Notes under the pieces: model-generated
Database searches by the model: none
The model's input: only the letters and a program-made list of their open reading frames with translations
Told to the model about the DNA's origin: nothing
Assembly: GCA_029961745.1 (NCBI GenBank)
Contig: CP124680.1
Location: 4,526,001 to 4,590,000 of the forward strand
From: Nocardioides sp. L-11A
GTDB lineage: Bacteria; Actinomycetota; Actinomycetes; Propionibacteriales; Nocardioidaceae
Length of the DNA: 64,000 nt
Direction of reading: 5' to 3'
In this document: piece by piece, positions 36,680 through 45,898 of the stretch
Layout of the letters: each line of letters opens with the position of its first letter
Numbering within the stretch: the stretch's first letter is position 1
Made by a program: the position numbers and the translations under genes

Positions 36680-37740
36680 GAGATCGCCTCCGTCGCCTGC
36701 GTCGTCGTCTGCGCGTCGACGTCCTCGTCCCGCCAGGAGTGATCCACCAGCCAACCGCCCTCCTGGGTCCCCCAGCACCGGGCCTCATGGCCGGACGCGG
36801 CGTCGGGAACCACGGTCAGGTCCGGGTCCTGCTCGCGGCAGATCGCGCGCTGGTACTGGCACCGGTTCGCGAACCGGCAGCCCACCCGACCCGCCGTCGG
36901 GGCGCCGGGCGAGCCCTGGATCGGCTGGAGCCGGCGCCGCTCCCCCTCGAGCCGGGGGATCGAGCGCAGCAGACCCCACGTGTAGGGCATCTTCGGGTTC
37001 GCGAACAGCTCGGCGGTGTCCGCCTTCTCCACGATCTGACCGGCGTACATCACGTGGATGCGCTGCGCCATGCCGGCCACCACCCCGAGGTCGTGGGTGA
37101 TCAGGATGCACGCCGTGTTGAACTCCTGCGAGAGCCGCTTCAGCAGCCGGAGGATCTGCGCCTGGATGGTGACGTCCAGCCCGGTGGTCGGCTCGTCGGC
37201 CAGGATCAGCTTCGGATTGCACGACAGCGCCAGCGCGATCACGACCCGTTGTCGCATGCCGCCGGAGAAACGGTGCGGGAAATCATCGACCCTCAATTCG
37301 GGGCTGGGAATACCGACCATCTCCAGCAATTCGATCGCGCGCTTGCGCGCGTCGGCCTTATTCATCTTCAAATGCAGACGAAGGGCTTCGATAATCTGCT
37401 GGCCGACGGTCAGCACCGGATTCAGGGAGGTCATCGGATCCTGGAAGATCATCGCGATCTGGCTGCCCCGGATCCGGCGGACCTCCTGCTCGCTCATCTG
37501 CAGGATGTCCGCCCCGTCGAACCTCACGACGCCGCCGGCGATCTGCCCCGCCTCGCTCGGGATGAGCCGCATCAGGGACAGCGAGGTCACGCTCTTGCCG
37601 CACCCGGACTCGCCCACGATCCCCAGGGTCTCCCCCTGGGCCAGCGTGAACGAGACGCGGTCGACGGCCGGGACGACACCCTCGCGCGTGACGAACTGGG
37701 TCTCCAGGTTCTCGACCGAGAGCAGATCTGGCTCGTGCAT
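36676..37740 (-). CDS. Oligopeptide ABC transporter ATPase (DppD/OppD-like)
   Basis: A 354-residue partner ATPase. Walker [11 protein letters not shown]-loop [14 protein letters not shown], signature [15 protein letters not shown], Walker [13 protein letters not shown] and switch [14 protein letters not shown] are all intact. The C-terminal Cys cluster ([15 protein letters not shown]) is typical. The ATG at 37740 has a GAGG site. An upstream in-frame ATG lacks one. A stretch at about 37265-37395 is noticeably lower in GC than the rest of the gene. It lies between the binding proteins and DppF on one minus-strand messenger. Confidence 0.9.
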   Translation of the reverse strand: MHEPDLLSVENLETQFVTREGVVPAVDRVSFTLAQGETLGIVGESGCGKSVTSLSLMRLIPSEAGQIAGGVVRFDGADILQMSEQEVRRIRGSQIAMIFQDPMTSLNPVLTVGQQIIEALRLHLKMNKADARKRAIELLEMVGIPSPELRVDDFPHRFSGGMRQRVVIALALSCNPKLILADEPTTGLDVTIQAQILRLLKRLSQEFNTACILITHDLGVVAGMAQRIHVMYAGQIVEKADTAELFANPKMPYTWGLLRSIPRLEGERRRLQPIQGSPGAPTAGRVGCRFANRCQYQRAICREQDPDLTVVPDAASGHEARCWGTQEGGWLVDHSWRDEDVDAQTTTQATEAIS

Positions 37741-37794
37741 CGGTTCCTCACTCGCTCGAAGGATCGCGCTTGCCATGCTAGGGCGCCGCGGCGC

Positions 37795-39396
37795 TCACTT
37801 CGCCGGTTGCAGGGTCTCGTAGGCCAGCACCTTGGAGATCCCCGAGATGGGCTCCCAACCGTCGATCCGGTCGCCGGCGGCGTAGAGCGTGTTCTTCATC
37901 GCGATCGGGATCGACCAGTACTCGTCGTACAGCTCCTGGTTGATCTCGCGCAGCCGCTCGTCCCTGGCCGCCTCGTCGACGATCCCCGACACCTCGGCGT
38001 GCAGCTCGTCGGCCCGCTTCGGATCCCAGTAGGTGCGGTAGGCGCCGCCGGCGTCCGGGCTCATCATCAGCGACTGCATGTTGGTGAGCACCGAGGGCCG
38101 GTTCGAGGTCGGGAAGCCGGTCACGGCCACGGAGGGCGCCCGATCGAAGCCGTCGCTGTCGATCCGCTCCTTGAGCGTCGCGAACTCCGACGGCACGATC
38201 TCGACCTTGATCCCGATCTTGCTCCAGAAGCCCGCGATGGCCTCGTTGACGTCCTTCTGCTCAGGACCGTCGGGGAAGATCACTGTCCAGATCTTGAGCG
38301 GGGAGCCGTCGTATCCGGAGGCTGCCAGCAGGCGCTTGGCCTCGTCCGGGTCGTAGGCGTAGGGCTCCAGATCGGGGTCGTGACCCAGCGTGGTCTCGCT
38401 GAACGGCACGGCGTCGCCGGAGGTCCGCTTGCCCGCCTCCTCCGGGTAGAAGGCCTTGATGACCTCGTCCATGTCGATCGACAGCGCCAGGGCCTTGCGG
38501 AACTCCAGCTTGTTGGTCAGCTCAGCGGGGTCGCTGCTCTTGAAGAAGAGGATCTCGGAGAAGACGGTGTTCTCGACCGTGAGGATGTCGAAGCCGTCCG
38601 ACTTGGACGCCGGCACCTGGTCGGGCGAGATCGCGATCATGTCGGCCTCGCCCCCCTTGAGCATCGCCACGCGGGTGTTCTGGTCGGGCGCGAGCACGAT
38701 CTCGAGCTTCTCGAACTTCGGCTTGCGGTCCTCGTCCCAGTAGGCGTCGTTGGCCTCGTAGGAGATCGACTGTCCGACATCGCGCGAGACGAACTTCCAC
38801 GGGCCCGAGCCCAGCGGGTCCGACTCGAAGCCGTCCCAGCCGACCTCCTCGACGTGGTGCTGGGGCAGGATCACGATGCTGCCCTCGATCGGGCCGAACT
38901 GCGCCGGGATGTTGACGTCCGGCTCCTTGAGGACCATCCGCACGACCTTCTCGTCGACGACCACGACGTCGGCGAGGTTGTTGGCGAGGGCACCGCACAC
39001 GCCGCCGCACGTCGCGTCGGGGCTGGCGAACTCGCGGATGGTGAACGCCAGGTCCTCGGTCGTCACGTCCTCGCCGTCGTGCCACTTCATGCCCGAGCGG
39101 AGGGTGAAGGTCCACTCGCTGGCGTCGGCGTTGGGCTCCCACGCCCCGAGGGCGCCGGTCTCGGTGGACAGCGAGCCGTCGGGGGCCGCGCCGATCAGGA
39201 AGTCGAACATGGGACCGAAGTAGGCCAGGCCGCCCGGGTCGAACGCCGGCGGGTAGACCTTCTCCCTGCTGAAGGAGGCCAGCGCCACCGTCACGGTGCC
39301 GTCCGACTTCCCTCCTGTTGTTTCATCGGTGGCACATCCAGCCCCCACGAGAAGCAGCGTGGCCGCGACGAGAATTCTCAGATTCCGATGGGACAT
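37795..39396 (-). CDS. ABC transporter substrate-binding lipoprotein, family 5 (copy 1)
   Basis: A 533-residue solute-binding protein of the peptide/nickel type (SBP_bac_5). It has a lipoprotein signal with lipobox LLVGAGC (about residues 16-22), the PAFDPGGLAYFGPMFDFLIG opening, WTFTLRSGMKWHDGEDVT in the first lobe, and KVLAYETL at the end. It binds the substrate outside the membrane and delivers it to the permease. It is a close paralogue of the next upstream gene, equal in length and aligned without visible gaps. Lower-GC DNA lies between the two. ATG at 39396. Confidence 0.9.
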   Translation of the reverse strand: MSHRNLRILVAATLLLVGAGCATDETTGGKSDGTVTVALASFSREKVYPPAFDPGGLAYFGPMFDFLIGAAPDGSLSTETGALGAWEPNADASEWTFTLRSGMKWHDGEDVTTEDLAFTIREFASPDATCGGVCGALANNLADVVVVDEKVVRMVLKEPDVNIPAQFGPIEGSIVILPQHHVEEVGWDGFESDPLGSGPWKFVSRDVGQSISYEANDAYWDEDRKPKFEKLEIVLAPDQNTRVAMLKGGEADMIAISPDQVPASKSDGFDILTVENTVFSEILFFKSSDPAELTNKLEFRKALALSIDMDEVIKAFYPEEAGKRTSGDAVPFSETTLGHDPDLEPYAYDPDEAKRLLAASGYDGSPLKIWTVIFPDGPEQKDVNEAIAGFWSKIGIKVEIVPSEFATLKERIDSDGFDRAPSVAVTGFPTSNRPSVLTNMQSLMMSPDAGGAYRTYWDPKRADELHAEVSGIVDEAARDERLREINQELYDEYWSIPIAMKNTLYAAGDRIDGWEPISGISKVLAYETLQPAK

Positions 39397-39545
39397 TGGC
39401 TCTCTTTTCCTCGTCCTGCATTTATCTGCATCGCCGAAGTCTCGATTTCGTTTAGCGTAGAACCGGCCCTCGCCGCCGACAACGGCCCGAGCCTCACTCA
39501 TGGTGATCAAGATCACCACCGCTGCTAACGCTGCGCCCGCCGTGG
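39397..39545. other. Lower-GC spacer between the paired binding-protein genes
   Basis: 149 bp that is distinctly richer in A/T than the surroundings. It includes GGTGAT-CAAG-ATCACC (39500-39515). A second promoter for copy 1, or a processing site that changes the dose of the two copies, would sit here; neither is proven. Confidence 0.35.
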
Positions 39546-41147
39546 CTACGGCGCGGGCCGCAGGCTCTCGTAGACGAGCACCTTCGACACGCCCGAGATC
39601 GGCTGCCATCCCTCGATGCGGGGGCCGGCGGCATAGGGCGTGCTCTTCATCGCGATCGGGATCGACCAGTACTCGTCGTACAGCTCGCGGTTGATCTCGC
39701 GCAGCCGCTCGTCCCTCGCCGACTCGTCGACGATCCGCGACACCTCCGCGTGATAGGCGTCGAGCTTGGCGGGGTCCCAGTAGGTGCGGAAGCGGCCGCC
39801 GGCCTCCGGGCTCAGCATCATCGGCTCGAAGTTGGCGAGCACGGAAGGACGGTTGGAGGTGGGGAAGGCCGTCACCGACGCGATCGGCGGAGCGTCGAAG
39901 TTGCCGCTGCCGAGCCGCTCCAGCAGGGGGCCGAACTCGGTGGGAACCAGCTCGACCTCGACCCCCACCTTGCTCCAGAAGCCGGCGATCGCCTCGTCCA
40001 CCTCCCGCTGCTCGGGGCCGTCGGGGAAGGTGACCGTCCACAGCTTCACCGTGGATCCGTCGTACCCGGCCTCCTCGAGCAGACGCTCGGCCTGGTCGGG
40101 ATCGTAGGGATACGGCTCCAGGCTCGGGTCGTGCCCGAGCGTGTTGGGGCTGAACGGGACGGCGTCGCCGCTGGCCCGCTCGCCGGTCCCCGACGGATAG
40201 AAGGCCTTGACGATCTCGTCCATGTCGATGGCCAGGGCGAGGGCCTTGCGGAACTCCAGCCGGTGGGACATCTCCCCGGGGTCGTAGCTCTTCGCGAACA
40301 GGATCTCGGAGACGATCGTGTTGTCGATGTTGAGGACGTCGAAGCCGTCGTCCTCCGCGGTCGGCACCGCGTCGGGCGAGATCGCCACCAGGTCCGCCTC
40401 ACCGCTGCGCAGCATCGCGAGCCGCGTGTTCTGGTCGGGGGCGAGGACGATCTCCAGGTCGTCGAAGCCCGGCTGCCGGGCCGGATCCCAATACTCGCGG
40501 TTCGCCGTGTAGGTGATCGACTGGCCGATCTGACGCGAGACGAACTTCCAGGGCCCGGAGCCCATCGGCTCCTTCTCGAAGCCGTCCCAGCCGACCTTCT
40601 CGACGTGGTGCCGGGGAAGCAGCACGATGCTGCTCTCGATCGGCCCGAACTTCGCCGGGATGGTGACGTCGGGCTCCTTCAGCGACATCGGGACCGTGCG
40701 GTCATCGACGATCTCGATGCCGGCGAGATTCGTCTGCAGCGTGGCGCAGACAGCGGCGCACGTCGCCTCGGGGCTCCCGAACTCCCGGAGGGTGAAGGCG
40801 AGATCGTCGGAGGTCACCGGTTCGCCGTCGTGCCAGGTCATGCCCGCGCGCAGGGTGAGGGTCCAGACGCTCGCGTCCTGGTTGGGCTCGTAGGCCTCCA
40901 GCGCGCCGGTCTCCGTCGAGAGCCTGCCGTCCGGGCTCGCTCCGATGAGGAAGTCGAACATCGGCCCGAAGTACACCAGGCCACCCGGGTCGAAGGCGGG
41001 CGGGTAGAGCTTCTCGCGGCTGAAGGAGGCGAGGGCCACGGTCACTGCGCCGTCGCCCTTCTCGGTGCTCGTCGAGGCGGACGTGCACGCCGAGACGACG
41101 AGCACCAACAGCGTCACGACGGCGTACGTCGATCTCCTCATGGACAT
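39546..41147 (-). CDS. ABC transporter substrate-binding lipoprotein, family 5 (copy 2)
   Basis: A 533-residue paralogue of the neighbouring binding protein. It has a signal peptide and lipobox VLVVSAC (about residues 15-21), then VALASFSREKLYPPAFDPGG almost as in copy 1. Segments such as EILFAKS, RLEFRKALALAIDMDE and SVTAFPTSNRPSVLANF mirror the first copy with conservative changes. Two binding proteins serving one importer usually widen or tune its substrate range. ATG at 41147 with AGAGGA upstream. It follows the amidase on the same strand. Confidence 0.9.
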   Translation of the reverse strand: MSMRRSTYAVVTLLVLVVSACTSASTSTEKGDGAVTVALASFSREKLYPPAFDPGGLVYFGPMFDFLIGASPDGRLSTETGALEAYEPNQDASVWTLTLRAGMTWHDGEPVTSDDLAFTLREFGSPEATCAAVCATLQTNLAGIEIVDDRTVPMSLKEPDVTIPAKFGPIESSIVLLPRHHVEKVGWDGFEKEPMGSGPWKFVSRQIGQSITYTANREYWDPARQPGFDDLEIVLAPDQNTRLAMLRSGEADLVAISPDAVPTAEDDGFDVLNIDNTIVSEILFAKSYDPGEMSHRLEFRKALALAIDMDEIVKAFYPSGTGERASGDAVPFSPNTLGHDPSLEPYPYDPDQAERLLEEAGYDGSTVKLWTVTFPDGPEQREVDEAIAGFWSKVGVEVELVPTEFGPLLERLGSGNFDAPPIASVTAFPTSNRPSVLANFEPMMLSPEAGGRFRTYWDPAKLDAYHAEVSRIVDESARDERLREINRELYDEYWSIPIAMKSTPYAAGPRIEGWQPISGVSKVLVYESLRPAP

Positions 41148-41211
41148 GGACCTGTTCCTCTTTCGGGTAAGGGTCGACGGTGCCGGGGAGTGCCGGATCC
41201 CGGGGTCGCGC

Positions 41212-42681
41212 TCAGGGACGGCGTGCGCGCCGCGTGCCCTCGGGCACGCGCGGCCGATGCTGTGCCCACGGCTTCGCGATCTCGAACGCCCGCGAGGCCT
41301 GGAGGACGCGTCGGTCGTCGAGGTGGTTGCCGACGATCTGCAGGCCGACGGGCAGTCCGCTCCGCGTCCAGCCGCACGGGATGCTCGCGCACGGGTTGCC
41401 CGCGAGGCTGATGGGTGCGGTGAACTGCGCGAGGGGCATCGGGTCGGTGACCGGCGCGCCGCCGATCTCGGTCGGCCCGGCCAGGTGGAGGGGGAAGGCC
41501 GCCACCGGCGCTGCGGGCGTCAGCAGGAGGTCGTAGCGCTCGAAGTAACGCCAGAAGGCGTTGTAGAGGTCCTTGCGCGCCGCGACCCCGGACGAGGCGT
41601 CCAGGAACGAGCGCTCCGGCTCGAGCAGGGCGGCCAGGCGAGGCGGCGCCTCGCCGGCGGGATAGCGGGCGACCAGCTCCCGCATCGCGTGCAGGTCGGC
41701 GTCCAACGCCATGATCGCGCCGAAGGTGGGGGCCGGGTCGGCGATGTCCGGGCAGGCCACCTCGACGATCGCGCCCAGGTCGGCGAAGACCCGGGTCGCG
41801 CCCTCGACCAGCGCGGCGACCTCCGCGTCGACCCGGGCATGGCCACCCCAGTCGAGGGTCCACCCGATGCGGAGCCCGGCCAGGTCGGTCTCGAGGTCCT
41901 CCCGGTAGCGCTCACCCGCGTCCGGCAGCGAGTGCCGGTCCCGCGGGTCGGGGCCCTTGAGCACGTCGAGGAGCAGGGCCGCGTCGGCGACCGTGCGGGT
42001 GAGCGGTCCGATCCTCTCCAGCGACTCCCAGCCGCTGAAGCCCGGATAGCGGGTGTCCCGGGTGCCCGGGTAGAGCGGGACCCGGCCGAAGGACGGGTTC
42101 AGCCCGTAGACGCCGCAGAAGCTCGCGGGGACCCGGATCGAGCCACCCCCGTCGCTGCCCAGGGACACCGGCCCGAGGCCGGCCGCGACCGCCGCGGCCG
42201 AGCCCCCGCTCGAGCCCGCGGGGCTGCGGTCGAGATCCCACGGGTTGCGGGTGGTCCCGAAGACCGGGTCGAAGGTCGGGCCGTACCCGAAGTCGGGCAC
42301 ATTGGTCTTCCCGAGCACGATGCCACCGGCCCGGCGAACCCGTTCGACGACCACGTCGTCCTCGTCGGGGGTGAACCCGGCGTAGAGCTTGGAGCCCCCC
42401 ACCGTCGGGAGGTCCTTGGTGAAGATGAGGTCCTTCACGCTCACGGGGACGCCGTGCAGCGGGCCGAGCGGCTCGTCGCCGAGCACCTTCCGCTCGGCCG
42501 CCACGGCCGCCTTGCGGGCGCGGTCGTGGTCGACCGCGCAGAAGGCGACGATCTCGGGGTCGATCCGCTCGACCCGCTCGAGGACGGCGTCCATCAGCTC
42601 GACCGGCGAGAGCTCGCGTCGTCGGATACGCGCGGCGAGCTCGTGCGCGCTGGTGAAGCAGAGCTCCTCGCCTGTCGTCAT
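41212..42681 (-). CDS. Amidase (amidase-signature family)
   Basis: A 489-residue amidohydrolase with the Ser-cisSer-Lys triad: Lys in VSVKDLIF (about residue 80), and the Gly/Ser loop SPAGSSGGSAAAVAAG (about 155-170) containing the cis-Ser and nucleophile. SLGSDGGGSIRVPASFCG follows as usual. It hydrolyses a C-N amide bond, releasing ammonia or an amine. Relatives include indoleacetamide, malonamate and allophanate-type hydrolases, and the substrate is not defined by motifs. Spacing of 21 bp to RidA and its place in the importer operon suggest it acts on the imported compound or a product of it. Confidence 0.87.
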   Translation of the reverse strand: MTTGEELCFTSAHELAARIRRRELSPVELMDAVLERVERIDPEIVAFCAVDHDRARKAAVAAERKVLGDEPLGPLHGVPVSVKDLIFTKDLPTVGGSKLYAGFTPDEDDVVVERVRRAGGIVLGKTNVPDFGYGPTFDPVFGTTRNPWDLDRSPAGSSGGSAAAVAAGLGPVSLGSDGGGSIRVPASFCGVYGLNPSFGRVPLYPGTRDTRYPGFSGWESLERIGPLTRTVADAALLLDVLKGPDPRDRHSLPDAGERYREDLETDLAGLRIGWTLDWGGHARVDAEVAALVEGATRVFADLGAIVEVACPDIADPAPTFGAIMALDADLHAMRELVARYPAGEAPPRLAALLEPERSFLDASSGVAARKDLYNAFWRYFERYDLLLTPAAPVAAFPLHLAGPTEIGGAPVTDPMPLAQFTAPISLAGNPCASIPCGWTRSGLPVGLQIVGNHLDDRRVLQASRAFEIAKPWAQHRPRVPEGTRRARRP

Positions 42682-42702
42682 GTCGGTCCTCGTCGCCCGG
42701 AA

Positions 42703-43077
42703 CTAGCCGCGGACCCGCGCGACGGCCTCGATCTCGACCTTGAACTCGGGAGCGGGCAGTCCCGCCACCCCGATGGTCGACCGGCACGGCAGCGGTTCGG
42801 GGAAGGCCTCCAGGTAGACCGCGTTCATCTCGTCGATCGTCGTCACGTCGGTGAGGAAGACGGTGGTCTTCACGACGTCGCCGAGATCGAGTCCCGCGTC
42901 CACCAGCACCGCCTTCAGGTTCGCGAGCGCCGCGGCGGTCTGCTCACGCACCGTCCCGCCGGTCTCGCCCGTCTGCGGATCCTTGCCGACCTGGCCCGAG
43001 AGGAACACCAGGTCTCCCGACACGAGTCCGCTCGAGTACGGCGCCGGGGTCGCCGGTCCGATTGCCTTCTTCTCCAT
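42703..43077 (-). CDS. RidA family protein (enamine/imine deaminase)
   Basis: A small YjgF/YER057c/UK114-family protein of 124 residues. It has FLSGQVGKDPQTGE, EQTAAALANLKAVLVDAGLDL, and the C-terminal Arg/Glu pocket residues in LPCRSTIGVAGLP and KVEIEAVARV. RidA proteins hydrolyse reactive enamines and imines released by PLP or amine-oxidising enzymes. Three starts are in frame (43095, 43080, 43077). GGAGGA just before the paired ATGs favours one of the latter two. The upstream MFS frame overlaps it by 134 bp. Confidence 0.85.
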   Translation of the reverse strand: MEKKAIGPATPAPYSSGLVSGDLVFLSGQVGKDPQTGETGGTVREQTAAALANLKAVLVDAGLDLGDVVKTTVFLTDVTTIDEMNAVYLEAFPEPLPCRSTIGVAGLPAPEFKVEIEAVARVRG

Positions 43078-44290
43078 CATTCCTCCGTTGCTCATTGTTC
43101 ACTGAGTTCTGCTGGTCAGGGCTGGTGCGCGCCGGGGATGTCGTGCGTTTCCCCGGGAGCGAGGACGACAGCCCGAGGGCGACCAGGAGCGCGGCCACGC
43201 CGATCCACAGCGCCACCTGCAGGCCTCGGGCGTCGGCGACCGATCCGAGGATCGGGGTGAACAGACCGGCCGCGGTGATGCTGAACCCGAGCGTGACTCC
43301 GCTCGCGGTGCCTTGTCGGTTGGGCAGATAGTCCTGGCCCAGGACCAGCTGCACCGCGAACGGCATGTACCAGGCGAAGCCCACGAGGGCCGCCGCAGCC
43401 AGCCCCAGCGGGTACGACGGCAGCAGGATCACCCCGGCCATCGCGAGGGGCGCGAGCACATAGGCCGCCCGGAGCGCCCCCACCCGGCCGATGCGGTCGG
43501 CCAACCAGCCGCCGAAGAGGGTCCCGAGGACACCGAAGCCGCTGAAGACGCCCAGGGCGAGCGAGCCCTCGGATGCGGACCGGTCGAACTCGGCGATCAG
43601 GTAGAGGGCGATGAAGGAGCCCGTGCCGACCGAGCCGATCGCGCGGGCGACGATCACCGCCACCAGGATCCCGAAGTTGCGCCAGTCGTCCTCCGCCGTG
43701 CCCACGGGCCCGCTCGACCTGCTCCGCTCCGCCGGACGCTGGGCCGGCCCGGGAACCGGCCGCGCCACGACGTAGGTCGCGGCCATGACCACAGCGGGGA
43801 CGGCCAGCACGGCCGTCCCCACCAGTCCGGTGAGGCCGACCACCAGCACGACCGCGAACGGACCGAGGGCCAGCCCGATGTTGCCGCCCACCGAGAAGAC
43901 GCTCATCCCCCGGGTCGACTCCCCCGCCACGGCCCGGGCCGTCTTCGCGGCTTCCGGATGGTAGGCGGCGACGCCCACGCCGGACAGCGCGACGGCCAGA
44001 CAGACCACCAGATAGCTGTCGACCAGTCCGGCGAGCCCCACTCCCAGTCCGGCCGCGAGCATCCCGCCGGGCACCATCCACCAGAGCCGATGGCGATCGC
44101 TGAGCACCCCGAAGGCCGGCTGCACGATGCAGGACAGCAGGGTGCCGGCCAGCAGCACGCCTCCCACCGCCGCGTAGTCGTAGCCCCGCTCGGCGGCGAA
44201 GTAGGGCAGCAGGGCGGGGACGGCGCCCACGTAGAAGTCGTTCACCACGTGGGTCGCCGTCAGGAGCCCCAGGGGCCAGCGTCTGCTCAT
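42944..44290 (-). CDS. MFS transporter with C-terminal tail overlapping ridA
   Basis: A 12-helix major facilitator carrier of the fosmidomycin-resistance-like group. It has VVNDFYVGAVPALLPYFA near the N-terminus, the loop PAFGVLSDRHRLWW, a Pro/Ser-rich central loop, and helices 7-12 ending LWIGVAALLVALGL. The transporter proper ends near residue 400. The frame then runs on about 50 hydrophilic residues to 42944, inside the ridA gene in another frame. Either the tail is real or a small change has removed the original stop. The ATG overlaps the RraA stop (TGATG). It could carry the substrate or export a product. Confidence 0.78.
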   Translation of the reverse strand: MSRRWPLGLLTATHVVNDFYVGAVPALLPYFAAERGYDYAAVGGVLLAGTLLSCIVQPAFGVLSDRHRLWWMVPGGMLAAGLGVGLAGLVDSYLVVCLAVALSGVGVAAYHPEAAKTARAVAGESTRGMSVFSVGGNIGLALGPFAVVLVVGLTGLVGTAVLAVPAVVMAATYVVARPVPGPAQRPAERSRSSGPVGTAEDDWRNFGILVAVIVARAIGSVGTGSFIALYLIAEFDRSASEGSLALGVFSGFGVLGTLFGGWLADRIGRVGALRAAYVLAPLAMAGVILLPSYPLGLAAAALVGFAWYMPFAVQLVLGQDYLPNRQGTASGVTLGFSITAAGLFTPILGSVADARGLQVALWIGVAALLVALGLSSSLPGKRTTSPARTSPDQQNSVNNEQRRNDGEEGNRTGDPGAVLERTRVGRPGVPLGPGRQGSADGRDRRDGA

Positions 44291-44976
44291 CAGTCCGGGA
44301 AGTCGATCCCCGCCGCGCGGAGCGTCTCCTCGATCTTGGCGATATTGGCCTGGGTTCCCTGGCGCAGCGACGCCTGGGCGGCGTCGTGCTTGGCCTCGAG
44401 GGCATGGGCCTTCTCGAGGACCTCCTCTGCGAAGGCGACCGGCACCACGACGATGCCCTCCTCGTCGACGACGACGATGTCGCCCGGCGAGACGACGGTG
44501 CCGCCGCAGGCGATCGGCACGTTGACCTCGCCCTGGTCGGGTCCGCACGGTCCCTCGGCACAGGCCACGCCACGGGCGAAGACAGGGAGCCCGTCCTCGG
44601 CGATCTCGTCGACGTCGCGGACGACGCCGTCGAAGATCGCGGCGGCACCACCGCGGTTGAGCAGGCCACGCATCATGTTCGAGCCGGCCAGCACGGACGT
44701 CATGTTGCCGACGGCGTTCACGACCACGATGTCCCCGGCCCGCGCGGTGTTGAGCGCGTACTTGATCAGGAACTCCGAGTTCGTCGGGACCGACACCGTC
44801 AGGGCCGGCCCGGCGACCCGCGTCACGGGGCGGTGGACGGGCGCGATCTGCCCCGTCATGGTGTAGGAACCGCCCATCACGTCGGACAGGTCGGTCGTCC
44901 GGACCTGGGCGAGTCGCTTCACCAGGTCCGGGTCCGGCGCCGGCGCGGGCGGCAGGATCCTCGATCCGAGAGACAT
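44290..44976 (-). CDS. RraA-like protein (HMG aldolase/oxaloacetate decarboxylase family)
   Basis: A 228-residue RraA-family protein. It shows TTDLSDVMGGSYTMTGQI, the pocket GDIVVVNAVGNMTSVLAGSN (about residues 90-110), GAAAIFDGVVRDVDEI (about 120), and the C-terminal GDIVVVDEEGIVVVPV. The family contains metal-dependent 4-hydroxy-4-methyl-2-oxoglutarate aldolases and oxaloacetate decarboxylases. True RNase E inhibitors are a minority, and a catabolic setting favours an aldolase or decarboxylase. It is coupled to the MFS gene and lies 14 bp after the nitrilase-family gene. Confidence 0.8.
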   Translation of the reverse strand: MSLGSRILPPAPAPDPDLVKRLAQVRTTDLSDVMGGSYTMTGQIAPVHRPVTRVAGPALTVSVPTNSEFLIKYALNTARAGDIVVVNAVGNMTSVLAGSNMMRGLLNRGGAAAIFDGVVRDVDEIAEDGLPVFARGVACAEGPCGPDQGEVNVPIACGGTVVSPGDIVVVDEEGIVVVPVAFAEEVLEKAHALEAKHDAAQASLRQGTQANIAKIEETLRAAGIDFPD

Positions 44977-44990
44977 GACGGACCGTCCTC

Positions 44991-45884
44991 TCAGCGCCAG
45001 CCGGTGGCGGGGTCGTAGTGGCCGGACTCGTCCGGGCTCATGCCGAAGTCCTCGTAGCGCGTGTCGCGGATGCTGCCGTAGTGCTCGCGGGACTTGCGGA
45101 TCATGTCGAGGTCGATGTTGTGGGCGGCGATGCCCTCCTCCGCGCCGAGGTTGACCAGGAGGTCGGCCTTCGGGCCCATGATCGTCGTGCCGCCGAACCA
45201 GTTGAAGTGCTCTTCCTGGCCGCACACGTTGTTCTGGATGATGTAGATCGAGTTCGCCACGGCGTTGACGTGGATCTCGGGGATCCAGTTCCGGTTGCCG
45301 AACGCGGTGGGGGTGTTGTTGACGCAGAACACCATCTCCGCGCCCTTGAGGGTGAGGATGCGGAACACCTCGGGGAAGTGCCGGTCGAAGCAGATGACCA
45401 CGCCGATCTTCCCGTAGGGCGTGTCGAAGACCGGGTAGGGGATGTTGCCCGGGGTGAAGTAGTGACGCTCCTGCATGCCCGGGATCGAGGGGATGTGACG
45501 CTTGCGGTAGCGGCCCATCAGTCCGTGCGGGCCGATCACGGCCGCGGTGTTGTAGTAGGTGTGGAAGTCGGCGTCGATCTCCCAGATCGGCGAGATCAGG
45601 TAGACGTCGAGCTCCTTGGCCAGCGCGATCATCCGCTGGGTGGTCGGCCCGTCCGGAATCTGCTCGGCCAGGTCCCACAGGCTCTTGATGCTGGTGTCGT
45701 CGACGTCGATGTCCTCGACGTAGCCCGGCAGATAGCCGGTGGAATAGAGCTCCGGAAGCGAGATGATCTTGGCGCCATCGCCGGCCGCCTTGCGCACCCA
45801 CTCCTCCGCACGGTTGACGTTGTACTCGACGTCGCGCATCTTGCGGGTGAACTGAATGGCTGCGACCTGGACTTCACGACTCAT
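44991..45884 (-). CDS. Nitrilase-superfamily amidohydrolase (beta-ureidopropionase/N-carbamoyl amidohydrolase-like)
   Basis: A 297-residue carbon-nitrogen hydrolase with the catalytic Glu in SLPELYSTGYLPGY (about residue 44), Lys in GRYRKRHIPS (about 128), and Cys in VVICFDRHFPEVFRI (about 163). FDRHFPE and FNWFGGTTIMGPKADLL resemble N-carbamoyl-amino-acid amidohydrolases and beta-ureidopropionases, which split a ureide to amino acid, CO2 and ammonia. A dihydropyrimidinase/hydantoinase gene stands 1.6 kb upstream, giving the two steps ring opening and decarbamoylation. ATG start. Cytoplasmic. Confidence 0.85.
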   Translation of the reverse strand: MSREVQVAAIQFTRKMRDVEYNVNRAEEWVRKAAGDGAKIISLPELYSTGYLPGYVEDIDVDDTSIKSLWDLAEQIPDGPTTQRMIALAKELDVYLISPIWEIDADFHTYYNTAAVIGPHGLMGRYRKRHIPSIPGMQERHYFTPGNIPYPVFDTPYGKIGVVICFDRHFPEVFRILTLKGAEMVFCVNNTPTAFGNRNWIPEIHVNAVANSIYIIQNNVCGQEEHFNWFGGTTIMGPKADLLVNLGAEEGIAAHNIDLDMIRKSREHYGSIRDTRYEDFGMSPDESGHYDPATGWR

Positions 45885-45898
45885 TTTCTTGGGTTCCT

